Shown here in pieces: positions 27,498 through 36,461 of a DNA stretch of 64,000 nt. The position numbers and the translations under genes were made by a program. The number at the start of each line of letters is the position of its first letter. Position 1 is the stretch's first letter. The stretch covers positions 16,037 through 80,036 of the forward strand of contig NZ_JEOE01000016.1 of NCBI RefSeq assembly GCF_000708885.1. Reading direction: 5' to 3'. This DNA is from Cellulomonas sp. HZM. Lineage in GTDB: Bacteria > Actinomycetota > Actinomycetes > Actinomycetales > Cellulomonadaceae. The notes beneath the pieces were generated by a model. The model was not told where the DNA came from and did no database searches. It was given only the letters and a program-made list of their open reading frames with translations.

Positions 27498-28874
27498 GTG
27501 ACCAGCGTCCAGTGGTTCCGGCGAGACCTGCGGCTCGCGGACAACCCGTCGCTGGTGGCGGCCGTGCGACGGGCTCGCGACGACGGCGGCGAGGTGGTGC
27601 CGCTCTTCGTCGTCGACCCGGCGCTGTGGCGCTCGTCCGGCGCTCCACGGCTCACGCACCTGGCCGCGAGCCTCGCGGCCCTCGACGCGCAGGTGCGCGA
27701 CGGTGGCGGTCGCGGCCTCGTCGTGCGGCACGGTCGTCCGGAGCAGGCTGTCGCGGAGCTCTCTCGCGAGGTGGGCGCGACGAGCGTGCACGTGAGCGGC
27801 GCGACCGAGCCGTACGGGCGCCGCCGCGACGACGCCGTGCGTACCGCGCTCGGAGACGTCGAGCTCGTCGCGACCGGGTGCCCGTACGCGGTCGCACCTG
27901 GCCGCCTGCGCACGGGTGCGGGTACGCCGTACCAGGTGTTCACGCCTTTCCGTCGCGCGTGGCTCGACCACGGGTGGGCCGCCCCGGCGCCCCGGCCCCG
28001 CGACGTGCCGTGGGGTGGTGCACGCTCGGAGGACCTCCCCCGCGCGCAGGCGCCGGACGTCGCGCTGCCCGCCGCGGGTGAGCACGCGGCACGCGAGCGG
28101 TGGCACCGGTTCGTGCGCGAGCAGCTCGACGGCTACGCCGACGAGCGCGACCGCCCCGACCTCGACACCACCTCGGCGATGTCGACGCCGCTGAAGTACG
28201 GCGAGCTGCACCCGCGCACACTGCTGGCCGACCTGGCGCAGCATGCCCGCGATCACGGCTCCCCGTCCGTCGCGGTCTACCGCTCCGAGCTGGCGTGGCG
28301 CGAGTTCCACGCCGACGTGCTCTGGCACCACCCCGCGTCCGCCACGCGGTCGCTGCGGGCCGTGCTGCCCGACGACTCGTGGGCGACCGGCGCGGAGGCG
28401 GACGCGGCTCTCGACGCGTGGGCCGCAGGCCGTACGGGCTACCCGTTCGTCGATGCCGGCATGCGACAGCTGCTCGCGTCGGGGTGGATGCACAACCGGG
28501 TGCGGATGGTCGTCGCCTCGTTCCTGGTCAAGGACCTGCACGTGCGGTGGCAGCGCGGTGCGGAGCACTTCATGGCGCGGCTCGTGGACGGCGACGTCTC
28601 GCAGAACCAGCTCAACTGGCAGTGGGTGGCAGGGACCGGCCGGGACGCGGCGCCCTACTTCCGGGTGTTCAACCCCGTGACCCAGGGCGAGAGGTTCGAC
28701 CCCGACGGCGCGTACGTGCGTCGGTGGGTGCCAGAGCTGCGCGGCACACCGGGACGGGCCGTGCACCGCCCGTGGGACCTCGAGCCCCCGCCCGCCGGGT
28801 ACCCCGCGCCGATCGTCGACCATGCGACGGAGCGGCGCCGGGCCCTCGACGACCTGCGTCGAGGGCCCGGCTGA
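27498..28874 (+). CDS. phrB: Deoxyribodipyrimidine photolyase, class I type
   Basis: Light-driven repair of cyclobutane pyrimidine dimers with FADH-. The 458 residues hold an N-terminal antenna domain (VQWFRRDLRLADNPSL) and the helical FAD domain (SAMSTPLKYGELHPR, SELAWREFHADVLWH, TGYPFVDAGMRQLLASGWMHNRVRMVVASFL, LNWQWVAGTGRDAAPYFRVFNP). GTG at 27498 is fixed by TACGGT lying six bases upstream; the upstream open frame is not conserved. It ends three bases from the convergent GH81 gene, with a terminator over the stop. Confidence 0.93.
   Translation: MTSVQWFRRDLRLADNPSLVAAVRRARDDGGEVVPLFVVDPALWRSSGAPRLTHLAASLAALDAQVRDGGGRGLVVRHGRPEQAVAELSREVGATSVHVSGATEPYGRRRDDAVRTALGDVELVATGCPYAVAPGRLRTGAGTPYQVFTPFRRAWLDHGWAAPAPRPRDVPWGGARSEDLPRAQAPDVALPAAGEHAARERWHRFVREQLDGYADERDRPDLDTTSAMSTPLKYGELHPRTLLADLAQHARDHGSPSVAVYRSELAWREFHADVLWHHPASATRSLRAVLPDDSWATGAEADAALDAWAAGRTGYPFVDAGMRQLLASGWMHNRVRMVVASFLVKDLHVRWQRGAEHFMARLVDGDVSQNQLNWQWVAGTGRDAAPYFRVFNPVTQGERFDPDGAYVRRWVPELRGTPGRAVHRPWDLEPPPAGYPAPIVDHATERRRALDDLRRGPG
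28837..28871. terminator. Bidirectional terminator inside the photolyase 3' end
   Basis: A perfect 15-bp stem (GCCGGGCCCTCGACG and its complement) with a five-base loop ends directly at the photolyase stop codon. The convergent GH81 gene stops three bases beyond, so the hairpin sits in coding sequence and can serve both strands. Confidence 0.75.
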
Positions 28875-28877
28875 GCC

Positions 28878-31800
28878 TCACGAGCCGTAGACGCGCACCT
28901 CCCAGATCGACACGCCCCACTGCGTGAGCCGCGTCGGCGCATCGATCCGCAGGTAGCGCCCGGTGCCGGACACGGCGACGGCGTCCGGTGCGGAGCTCGT
29001 CTTCGTCACGGTCGCCGCCGTGCGCCACGGTCCCGTCGGCGAGTCGGCCAGCTGGACGCTGAACTGCTTCGCGGCCGCGGTCTCCCAGTCGATCTGCACC
29101 TGCGTGAGCGTGCGGCTCTGCCCGAGGTCCACCTGCCACCACTGCCCGTCGGCCGACGCGCTCTCCCACCTGGTCCCGGCGTCACCGTCGACCGCGCGAG
29201 CGGCCGTGTTCCCCCCGGTGACGCTGCTCGCCGTGGCCGTGCGGCCCTTGGCGAGCTCGGTCGGTGCGGGAGCGTCGGTCGACTCGCCGAGCGCGCGCAG
29301 CGACCAGATGGACACGCCGTACCCGGTCAGCCGCGTCGGGGCGTCGATGCGCAGGTAGCGACCGGTCCCGTCGACCGCGACGTCGTCCGCCGCGGCGCTC
29401 GACTTGTCGACCGTGGCGAGCGTGGTCCACGGCCCGGTCGCACTGTTCGAGACGAGCACGGAGAACCGCTTCGCCGCGGCCGTCTCCCAGTCGATCTGGA
29501 CCCGCTGCAGGTGCCGGCTGCTGCCGAGGTCCACCTGGATCCACTGCGCGTCGGCGAACTGGCTCTCCCACCGGGTGCCGCCGTCACCGTCGACCGCGAG
29601 CGCGGCAGCGTTCGCACCGCTGACGCTGCTCGCGGTGGCCGTCCTGCCACGTGCGAGGTCGACGAGCGAGCCCGTGGGCGTCGGGGTCGGCGTCGGGGTG
29701 GGATCCGTGGACCCTCCTCCGGCGCCGACGGCGACCGCGCTCGTGCCCCTGAGCCCGTTCCACGTCGCGGAGACCGTGCTCGTGCCGGCCGTCGTCGGCG
29801 CGCTGAACGTCCCGCTCGCCGACACGCTCCCGCCGCCGGTCACCGACCACGTCGGGGAGACCGCACCGCCGCGTCCCTGCGCGTCGAACGCGTACGCCGC
29901 GAGCGTGCGCGTGCCGCCGGCGGGGACCGCCACGCTGCCGGGCGACACCCGCAGCACGTTCGGCGTCACCGACGACGCCGACGGCACACCGCGCACCGCG
30001 AGCTCCCAGAACGAGAACCCGTACCCGGTCAGCCGTGTGTGCAGCGCGAGGCGCAGGTAGCGGCCCGAACCCGTGAGCGCCAGGTCGTCGGCCGACGCGT
30101 CGGTCTTGGTGACCGAGCGGATCGTCGTCCACGGCCCGTTCGCGGACGACGACACCTGGACGTCGTACGTCTTGGCCGCGGCCGCCTCCCACGTGATCTT
30201 CGCGCCCGTGAGCTCGTAGCTCGCGCCGAGGTCGAGCTGGTACCACTGCTCGTCCGCGAACGGGCTCTCCCACCGCGTCGTCGCGGAGCCGTCGACGCCG
30301 AGCGACGCCGTGCCGCCGCTCGCCGTGGCGGTCGCGCCGCCGGCGAGCTGCTGCTCGGTCGCGACGGCCACCACGGCCGACCCCTGCACGGACCCGACGC
30401 TCGCGGTCACGGCCGCCGACCCCACCGCGGACGCGGTGAGCTTCCCCGCGGCCACGGTCCCGACCCCTGGCGCGCTCCACGTGACGCCCGACAGCGGGTA
30501 CGGGTCGCCGTACTGGTCGACGCCAGCCGCGGAGAACGTCGCGGTCCCACCGACCGTGGTCCGTGCGAAGCCGGGACTCACGTCGATCCCGGTGAGCACG
30601 GGGGCGGGGGCGACGCGGATCGTCGTGGTGGCCTTGACGCTGCCCGACGTCGCCGTCACGGTCACCTTCTCGGTGCTCGTCGTCGCGGAGAAGACACCCG
30701 CCGACGAGATCGTGCCGCCGCCGCTCACGGACCACGTGAGCCCCGGGGTGGCGGTCGTCGCCCCGTTCTGGTCGATCCCGCGGGCCGAGAACGTGACCGA
30801 CGACCCCGGTGCGACGGTCCGCACGGCGGGCGACGCCGACAGCTCGATCGTCGTGAGCGTCGAGCCCAGGCCGGTCGAGCGCACGAGCGTGCGGGCCGGC
30901 ACCGCGATCGAGCCGATCTGCGTGCTGCCGTCGAGCACCGCGTACGTCTGCTGCGCGCCCGTCGGGTTGTAGACGACGTAGGTGTACGTCGAGCCGTTCT
31001 TGTAGACCTGGCTCGTCGGGGCCGCGACGTGCCTGCTCACCACCTCCTGGCCGAGCGAGATGTTGGCGAGGCCGTTGTAGTACACCGCGCCCGCCATCGA
31101 CACGCCGCGCGCCACCGGGTCGGCCCGGCGGTCGAGCTCGGCGATCACGTCCGCGTACTGCGCCGGGTCGGCCTGCGCGAGGTACCCGAGCACGACGTTG
31201 CCGAGCGCGTCGCCCATGAGCGAGTAGACGTCGGCGGCGTGCGCGGTGTCGCGGCCCGCGACGTAGTCGCGCACGTCGTAGGCGTACTTCTGCCGCGCCG
31301 TCGCGAGGTCCTCGCCCGTGTCCTTGGCGAGCACGGCCGGGCGCTCGTCGAACATCTTCGCGAGCAGCTCGCGCGCGGCGGTGCGGTCCCATCCGAAGTA
31401 GCCGAACCACGGGCCGGTGGGCATCCACTGGATGCCGTAGATCCACGCGGGGTCGCCGCTGAAGTACGTCGCGAACGCCTGACCGGAGTCGAACAGGATG
31501 CCGGTCGTGCCGTGCTGGTAGGCGGCGGGCCGGTTGGTCGTCCCCGCGTTTCCGGTGGTCAGCGACGGGCCGGGGGTGTCCAGCCAGTACTCCTGCACCG
31601 CGGCCCGTTCGGTCACGTAGCCCATCGCACCCGTGGCCTGCATCTTGTCGTCGCCGAGCGCCGAGCCCAGCAGGAACACGCCGACCCAGGACTGGATCGC
31701 CTCGGAGCTGGACTCCTGGTTGTTGCCGCCGGGCGAGCTCGTGCCGCCCGCGTAGGAGTGCCCCTCCCAGGTGTCGAACGTGCGCAGGTAGGGGAAGTCC

Positions 31801-33815
31801 GTGCTCGTGCGGTCGCCGTTCGCGTACTGCTTCGCCACCAGCGTCGCCATCGGGCCGTACTGCTGCCCCCACGTCGGGTCGTCCATCGCGAGCAGCGCGG
31901 CCGCCAGCGTGAAGTACCCGTAGTGGAAGTGGTTGTCCGTGAACTGGAACGAGCCGTAGGAGTCGGAGAAGCCGACGAGCGCCTTCCACGTCGGGTACCG
32001 CGCGAAGAAGTGCTCGGTCTCCCCCGGTGTGTACGTGAACCAGTCGCCGAGCGCGGTCGTGAGGGTCTTCTTGAGCGCGGTGTAGGCGCCCGTGTCACCG
32101 ACCTGCTTGGCCATCGTCATGTACTCGGCGAGCTGCAGGACGTCCTTGCCGCCCCAGTACGTGTCGCCGCCGTAGCCGGTCTTGCCGGCGTAGTCCTCGA
32201 CGTACTTCCGCACGCGGGCCGCCGCGTCTCCCGTCGGCGCGGGGGCGACGGGCAGGATCCCGGTGAACGGGTAGCGCAGCACCCAGCCGCCCGTGCCGAC
32301 GGTCATCTTGAGCCGTCCGTGCGGTGCGTCGTAGCCGTATCCGGTGAACGCGAGCGTGTTCTTCGCCTGCACGTAGTGGTGCGGCAGCCAGCCCTGGATC
32401 GTCGCGTGGTCCGTGCCCTCGAGCACGTCGGTGCGCACGTCCCACGTCTCGCGCACCTCACCCGCGGTGGGGTCGTAGGCGTAGGTCATCGTGGTGTCAC
32501 GCGGGACCGCGAACGCGTGGGCCTGCAGGTCCGCCAGGCTCGCGCCCGTGGCGGGGATCGCGCTGACGACGAGGTAGCCCTTCGCCGACGTCACCGTGAG
32601 GACGTCGCCCGCACGCTCGACCGACGCGTCCGCGGGCAGGTGCAGGCCGAACGAGCGACCGTTCTGCGTGACCTGGAGCGCCGCGACCTTCGCGGGGAAC
32701 GTGACGGCCTTGCCGTCGAGGCCGGTCACCGTCGCGTCCTTGCCGAGCCGCACCTGGGGTGTGACGCCCTTCGTCTCGAACCACACGTACGGCGTCCCCC
32801 GTGCGGCGGTGACGTCCATGCGCTGGCCCGACGACGACGTCATCCGCCAGCTGACGTCCCAGTCGCCCCAGCTCAGCGCCTTGGCGTCGAGCGCCTGGAA
32901 CGTCGAGGAGAACCGGGTGTCGATGCCACTCACGTCGTCGGTCCGGACGAACTGGTCCGCGAGCACGTGACCCCAGCCGCCCGTGCTCGAGTCGAAGATC
33001 TCGACCTTGGCGGAGCGGCCCTTCAGGTCGCTCAGGTCCCACGTCACCCAGGACAGCTGCTCGGAGCTCTTGCCCGTCGCGGTCCGGACCGCCTGGCCGT
33101 CGACGAGCAGGCGGACGCCGACCCCGGTGGACCCGCCGCCGACCTGGAACGCGAGGTAGCGGCGCTCGACCGTGAACGCGGGTGACGTGAGCGTGCCCGT
33201 CGCGCCGTCGCCGCCGACGAAGCTGTTCGCCAACCCCTTCCCGGTGAACCCGCTGACCGTGCTCTGGCCGGCGTTGGTGCCGGTGCTGACCCCCGTGAAC
33301 GCGTTCCCGGTCGCCGTCCAGCCCGTGGGCAGCGCGGCCTCGAAGTCCGCCATCACGACGTCGCCGGGCAGCGGCGCGGGCTGCCCGACCCCGCCGACCT
33401 CGATCTCGTCGGACAGGACCCTCGCCGTGCCGTCCGCGTTCCACTGGGTCGGGTAGAACACCTTGGTCCCCGACGCCGAGTTCGACAGGACGAGCGGGTC
33501 CGCCCACAACGAGCCCGAGTACCTGCTGACGACGAGGTCGGTCCACCACTGGTTGGTCGGCACGGGCTTGCCGGCGACCGAGCCGTCGATGAACAGCGGC
33601 TTGTCGACCCAGCCCGAGACGTCGTGGTCGGTCGAGTCGAGCGCCGCGGGCGGCGCCGACGCGTAGGAGCCGGACCCGACCGCCACGACCGACGGGTTCG
33701 GGACCGGTGCCGCGGAGGCGGGCGCGACGAGCGCTCCGGCGCCGAGGCCGGCCGCGACGACGAGGGCCGCGGCGGAGACGACCGCGGGAGGGCGGAGGCG
33801 AGCGGGGACACGCAT
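28878..33815 (-). CDS. Secreted multi-domain GH81 endo-beta-1,3-glucanase
   Basis: Endo-enzyme for beta-1,3-glucan such as laminarin, curdlan or fungal wall, 1645 residues. Domains: signal peptide 1-36; GH81 beta-sandwich 60-150 and 300-450, split by an inserted beta-rich domain at 152-293; alpha-helical catalytic domain about 530-935 with TDNHFHYGYF (Asp627) and NNQESSSEAI (Glu701, Glu705); bacterial Ig-like domains 988-1068, 1073-1152 and 1285-1363; F5/8C (CBM32-like) domains 1157-1275, 1386-1510 and 1519-1645; a Pro-Thr linker at 1371-1382. The last two F5/8C domains are near duplicates. SD GGAAGAGG. Two CelR-type operators flank its promoter. Confidence 0.95.
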   Translation of the reverse strand: MRVPARLRPPAVVSAAALVVAAGLGAGALVAPASAAPVPNPSVVAVGSGSYASAPPAALDSTDHDVSGWVDKPLFIDGSVAGKPVPTNQWWTDLVVSRYSGSLWADPLVLSNSASGTKVFYPTQWNADGTARVLSDEIEVGGVGQPAPLPGDVVMADFEAALPTGWTATGNAFTGVSTGTNAGQSTVSGFTGKGLANSFVGGDGATGTLTSPAFTVERRYLAFQVGGGSTGVGVRLLVDGQAVRTATGKSSEQLSWVTWDLSDLKGRSAKVEIFDSSTGGWGHVLADQFVRTDDVSGIDTRFSSTFQALDAKALSWGDWDVSWRMTSSSGQRMDVTAARGTPYVWFETKGVTPQVRLGKDATVTGLDGKAVTFPAKVAALQVTQNGRSFGLHLPADASVERAGDVLTVTSAKGYLVVSAIPATGASLADLQAHAFAVPRDTTMTYAYDPTAGEVRETWDVRTDVLEGTDHATIQGWLPHHYVQAKNTLAFTGYGYDAPHGRLKMTVGTGGWVLRYPFTGILPVAPAPTGDAAARVRKYVEDYAGKTGYGGDTYWGGKDVLQLAEYMTMAKQVGDTGAYTALKKTLTTALGDWFTYTPGETEHFFARYPTWKALVGFSDSYGSFQFTDNHFHYGYFTLAAALLAMDDPTWGQQYGPMATLVAKQYANGDRTSTDFPYLRTFDTWEGHSYAGGTSSPGGNNQESSSEAIQSWVGVFLLGSALGDDKMQATGAMGYVTERAAVQEYWLDTPGPSLTTGNAGTTNRPAAYQHGTTGILFDSGQAFATYFSGDPAWIYGIQWMPTGPWFGYFGWDRTAARELLAKMFDERPAVLAKDTGEDLATARQKYAYDVRDYVAGRDTAHAADVYSLMGDALGNVVLGYLAQADPAQYADVIAELDRRADPVARGVSMAGAVYYNGLANISLGQEVVSRHVAAPTSQVYKNGSTYTYVVYNPTGAQQTYAVLDGSTQIGSIAVPARTLVRSTGLGSTLTTIELSASPAVRTVAPGSSVTFSARGIDQNGATTATPGLTWSVSGGGTISSAGVFSATTSTEKVTVTATSGSVKATTTIRVAPAPVLTGIDVSPGFARTTVGGTATFSAAGVDQYGDPYPLSGVTWSAPGVGTVAAGKLTASAVGSAAVTASVGSVQGSAVVAVATEQQLAGGATATASGGTASLGVDGSATTRWESPFADEQWYQLDLGASYELTGAKITWEAAAAKTYDVQVSSSANGPWTTIRSVTKTDASADDLALTGSGRYLRLALHTRLTGYGFSFWELAVRGVPSASSVTPNVLRVSPGSVAVPAGGTRTLAAYAFDAQGRGGAVSPTWSVTGGGSVSASGTFSAPTTAGTSTVSATWNGLRGTSAVAVGAGGGSTDPTPTPTPTPTGSLVDLARGRTATASSVSGANAAALAVDGDGGTRWESQFADAQWIQVDLGSSRHLQRVQIDWETAAAKRFSVLVSNSATGPWTTLATVDKSSAAADDVAVDGTGRYLRIDAPTRLTGYGVSIWSLRALGESTDAPAPTELAKGRTATASSVTGGNTAARAVDGDAGTRWESASADGQWWQVDLGQSRTLTQVQIDWETAAAKQFSVQLADSPTGPWRTAATVTKTSSAPDAVAVSGTGRYLRIDAPTRLTQWGVSIWEVRVYGS

Positions 33816-33887
33816 GCAGGTGGACCTCTTCCGTGACGCGCGAGCCTCGTTGCTCGCGTCAGGTGCGCTCCGGGAGGGCCGTTCCCG

Positions 33888-33901
33888 AGGGAGCGCTCCC
33901 T
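33888..33901. promoter_or_regulatory. CelR-type LacI-family operator at the GH81 start site
   Basis: A perfect 14-base palindrome, AGGGAGCGCTCCCT, differing only in its outer base from the Thermobifida CelR site TGGGAGCGCTCCCA. It lies directly downstream of the predicted -10 element, over the expected transcription start, so binding should block the promoter. Confidence 0.8.
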
Positions 33902-33902
33902 G

Positions 33903-33932
33903 AGCGTAGCGAAAGGGTCATTCAGGTCACAA
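33903..33932 (-). promoter_or_regulatory. Predicted GH81 promoter
   Basis: TTGTGA (33932-33927) and TACGCT (33908-33903) on the minus strand are 18 bases apart. The promoter sits between two CelR-type operators. The roughly 80-base untranslated leader contains a GACGCG-CGAGC / GCTCGCGTC hairpin at 33835-33860. Confidence 0.5.
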
Positions 33933-33945
33933 CGCGCGATTTCCT

Positions 33946-33959
33946 GGGGAGCGCTCCCC
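33946..33959. promoter_or_regulatory. Upstream CelR-type operator
   Basis: A perfect 14-base palindrome, GGGGAGCGCTCCCC, centred 58 bases from the promoter-proximal site. It could permit looping between two repressor dimers, or control the divergent DoxX-like gene. No CelR-like gene is in this window. Confidence 0.75.
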
Positions 33960-34085
33960 GCCCAGATGTGGTGGAAGTGTGACGAAGTGGGGACGAACGT
34001 CCCGGGAACTCGTCGCGACGCAGCGGAACGCTGGAGGCACGACGTCGACCTCGACGCCATTCGGATCCATCGAGAGAGCACGACC

Positions 34086-34664
34086 ATGACCGCCCTTCGT
34101 ACTCCGGACACCGCGTCGGCGACCTATGTCACCGAGACCGACGTCGTCACCTCCAGCAAGGCGCGCGTGACCCTCGCGATCGCCCGCCTCGCGACCGGCT
34201 TCATCTTCCTGTGGGCCTTCCTCGACAAGACGTTCGGCCTGCACTACAGCACCGGCGCCCCGGTGGCCGAGGGCAAGCCCTCGCTGTCGTGGATCGACGG
34301 CGGCCAGCCCAGCCAGGGCTTCCTGAAGTTCGGCACCACGGGTCCGCTCAAGGACTTCTTCGCGAACATCGCGAGCCCGCTCACCGACTGGCTGTTCATG
34401 CTCGGCATGCTCGGCGTCGGCGCCGCGGTCATGCTCGGCATCGGCCTGCGCGTCTCGGCGTGGTGCGGCTCGATCATCATGGCGATGATGTGGCTCGCCG
34501 AGTGGCCGCTCGCTCAGGGGTCGACCAACCCGCTGATCGACTACCACGTCATCTACGCGCTGGTGCTCGTCGTCGTCGCCCTCACGTTCGCGGGCGACAC
34601 GTGGGGCCTGGGCCGCTGGTGGGCGAACCTGCCGATCGTGCGCAAGAACCCCTGGCTCCGCTGA
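34086..34664 (+). CDS. DoxX-like four-helix membrane protein
   Basis: Protein of 192 residues: an N-terminal tail of about 30 residues, then membrane segments at about 32-50, 98-118, 123-145 and 158-176. The FIFLWAFLDKTFGL motif with an acidic residue in helix one is typical of DoxX/DoxD-like proteins. The loop GFLKFGTTGPL fits a thiosulfate:quinone oxidoreductase-like subfamily, but no partner is nearby. The ATG at 34086 has GAGAG upstream. The open frame before it is not conserved. Confidence 0.75.
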   Translation: MTALRTPDTASATYVTETDVVTSSKARVTLAIARLATGFIFLWAFLDKTFGLHYSTGAPVAEGKPSLSWIDGGQPSQGFLKFGTTGPLKDFFANIASPLTDWLFMLGMLGVGAAVMLGIGLRVSAWCGSIIMAMMWLAEWPLAQGSTNPLIDYHVIYALVLVVVALTFAGDTWGLGRWWANLPIVRKNPWLR

Positions 34665-34675
34665 CACGCCGTGCA

Positions 34676-34715
34676 CGACGAAGGTCCCCGGGTCTCGACC
34701 CGGGGACCTTCGTCG
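34676..34715. terminator. Bidirectional terminator after the DoxX-like gene
   Basis: CGACGAAGGTCCCCGGGT and its complement form an 18-bp stem around a four-base loop, between two convergent genes that end at 34664 and 34721. No strong U-tract on either side. Confidence 0.85.
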
Positions 34716-34720
34716 TCGCG

Positions 34721-35266
34721 TCAGCCGATCTGACCGGCCCGGAACTCGTCCTCGAGCATCGACATGACGATCGCGTCGCAGAACCCGTCGCCGTCGCGGT
34801 ACGCGTCCCGCCGACGACCCTCGTGCCGGAACCCGATGTTCTCGTACAGCGACTGCGCACGGGCGTTGATGCTCAGGACGTCGAGCTCGACGCGGTGCAG
34901 CCCCAGCCCGTCGAACGCGAACCCGAGCACCAGCTGGATCGCCTCGGTGCCGTACCCGCGGCCGCGGTACGCGGGCCCCATCGCGAGCCGCAGGTTCGCC
35001 GAGCGCACGACGTCGTCGATCTCGTTGAGCACGATCTCGCCGCGGTACTCGTCGGTCCCGCCGGCGGTCACCGCGAAGTCGTAGCGTCCCTGAGCGTCGC
35101 CCCGGCTCGCGCACCACGCCTCGATCTCCTCGAGCGTGAACACCTGCGTCGTCCCCGTGAGGCGGTTGCCCTCCTCGTCGCCCAGGGCGGCCCACATCGC
35201 GGGTGCGTCGTCGGCCCGGATCGGTCGCAGGGTGATCATCTCGCCCTGCAACGTCGGCTTGTCCAT
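34721..35266 (-). CDS. GNAT-family N-acetyltransferase
   Basis: Protein of 181 residues of the RimJ/RimL type. It has the N-terminal ITLRPIRADDAPAMWAAL strand-helix, acetyl-CoA binding motif A (AMGPAYRGRGYGTEAIQLVLGFAF) and motif B (LHRVELDVLSINARAQSLYENIGFRHEGRRRDAY). The acceptor is not known. The ATG at 35266 has GAGGAGAC upstream. Confidence 0.88.
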   Translation of the reverse strand: MDKPTLQGEMITLRPIRADDAPAMWAALGDEEGNRLTGTTQVFTLEEIEAWCASRGDAQGRYDFAVTAGGTDEYRGEIVLNEIDDVVRSANLRLAMGPAYRGRGYGTEAIQLVLGFAFDGLGLHRVELDVLSINARAQSLYENIGFRHEGRRRDAYRDGDGFCDAIVMSMLEDEFRAGQIG

Positions 35267-35340
35267 CGACGTCTCCTCTCGTCCACAGGGACGATACGGC
35301 GCGCATGTGGCAGCGACGTTACCGCGGTGCGACCGCGCGC

Positions 35341-36369
35341 TCAGGGAGCCGCGACCAGCGGCTCGCGTGCGTCGTGCTCGGCCTCCTCGATCGCCAGGTG
35401 GGTCACGGCGCCGGTGCCGCGGAAGTGCCCGGCGGTCGCCAGGACGAGGCCGACGACGGCCCAGGCCGCCAGCGCGAGCCACAGCTGCGACGCGTCGGCA
35501 CGGGGGAAGTAGGAGTGGTCGCGCAGGAGCGCCGCAGCTGCCCCCGGCGGCATCCACTGGCCGATGGCCCCCCAGGGCGCGGGCAGCATCTGCCAGGGCG
35601 CGGCCGCCGACGCGAGCGGGTTGGCGAAGAGCAGGAACAGTACGGGGCCGATCGCGATGCCGGCTCGCCCGACGAGCGACACGAACCCGACGATCACGCC
35701 GCCGATCGCGGCGAGCGTGAGGGCGACGATCGCCGCGTTGACGAGGTAGGCGCCCTGGAGGGCGTCGAGCATCCCCTGCACGACCCCCGCGACCGTGAGC
35801 CCGCCGACGACCGCGTAGACGCCGACGGCGGCGACCCTGCGCCACACCCCGACGACGAGGAGCGACACGGAGATGCCGCCGATCATGCCGCCGAGCACGA
35901 GCGGCAGCGTCACGACGCCGAGCACCGTGCCGCGCGGGTCGCCGCTCCCGAGCGGGACGACGTCGGTGACGGACACCTGCGCGTCGACGCCGTTCGCCTG
36001 GAGCTGCTGGGTCAGCACGGGTGCGAGCGAGCCGAGCTGCTGCGCCACGACCGCGCTGCCCGCGCTCGTCGTGAGGATCTCGGGCTGCGCGCCGAGGACG
36101 ACCGCACCGTAGACGTCACGCGTCTCGATGAGGTCGACGGCGCCGGCGCGGTCCGCGGCGGGGACGACGTCGAACACGCCCGGGGCCCGCTCGTCAAGCG
36201 CTCCGGTGAGCTGTGCGACCGCGGCGGGCGGCCCGGCGACCGCGACCGGGAGGTCCTTGGCCTTCGAGACCGCGCTCGGCCACAGGAACGCGAGCGCGAG
36301 GACGGCGGCAGCCGCCGCGAGCGCGGTGCCGAGCGCGGCCAGCCGACGCCACGAGGTCTGGACGTTCAT
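35341..36369 (-). CDS. ABC-2/YhgE-like membrane protein under TetR control
   Basis: Membrane protein of 342 residues: one N-terminal segment (about 10-29), an outer domain of about 110 residues, then five to six segments. The layout resembles YhgE/Pip-type and ABC-2 permeases, but no ATPase gene is adjacent. It is divergent from a TetR regulator that shares its promoter region, so it is probably an efflux or cell-envelope component induced by a ligand. The ATG at 36369 has GAGGAG upstream. Confidence 0.65.
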   Translation of the reverse strand: MNVQTSWRRLAALGTALAAAAAVLALAFLWPSAVSKAKDLPVAVAGPPAAVAQLTGALDERAPGVFDVVPAADRAGAVDLIETRDVYGAVVLGAQPEILTTSAGSAVVAQQLGSLAPVLTQQLQANGVDAQVSVTDVVPLGSGDPRGTVLGVVTLPLVLGGMIGGISVSLLVVGVWRRVAAVGVYAVVGGLTVAGVVQGMLDALQGAYLVNAAIVALTLAAIGGVIVGFVSLVGRAGIAIGPVLFLLFANPLASAAAPWQMLPAPWGAIGQWMPPGAAAALLRDHSYFPRADASQLWLALAAWAVVGLVLATAGHFRGTGAVTHLAIEEAEHDAREPLVAAP

Positions 36370-36393
36370 GGGGACTCCTCAAACAGAAGGATT

Positions 36394-36456
36394 GTTCGTT
36401 TTTCAGGTTCCACCCCGTCCGGCGGCTTGTCAAGAACGTTCGTTCGTTTTTATGGT
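36394..36456. promoter_or_regulatory. Divergent promoter and TetR operator region
   Basis: For the TetR gene TTGTCA (36427) and TATGGT (36451) are 18 bases apart. On the other strand TTGACA (36434-36429) overlaps that -35. A 10-mer, GTTCGTTTTT, occurs at 36394 and 36442, and the palindrome GAACGTTC lies at 36434-36441, between -35 and -10. These repeats are the probable operator for autorepression and control of the divergent gene. Confidence 0.55.
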
Positions 36457-36461
36457 GGGAC

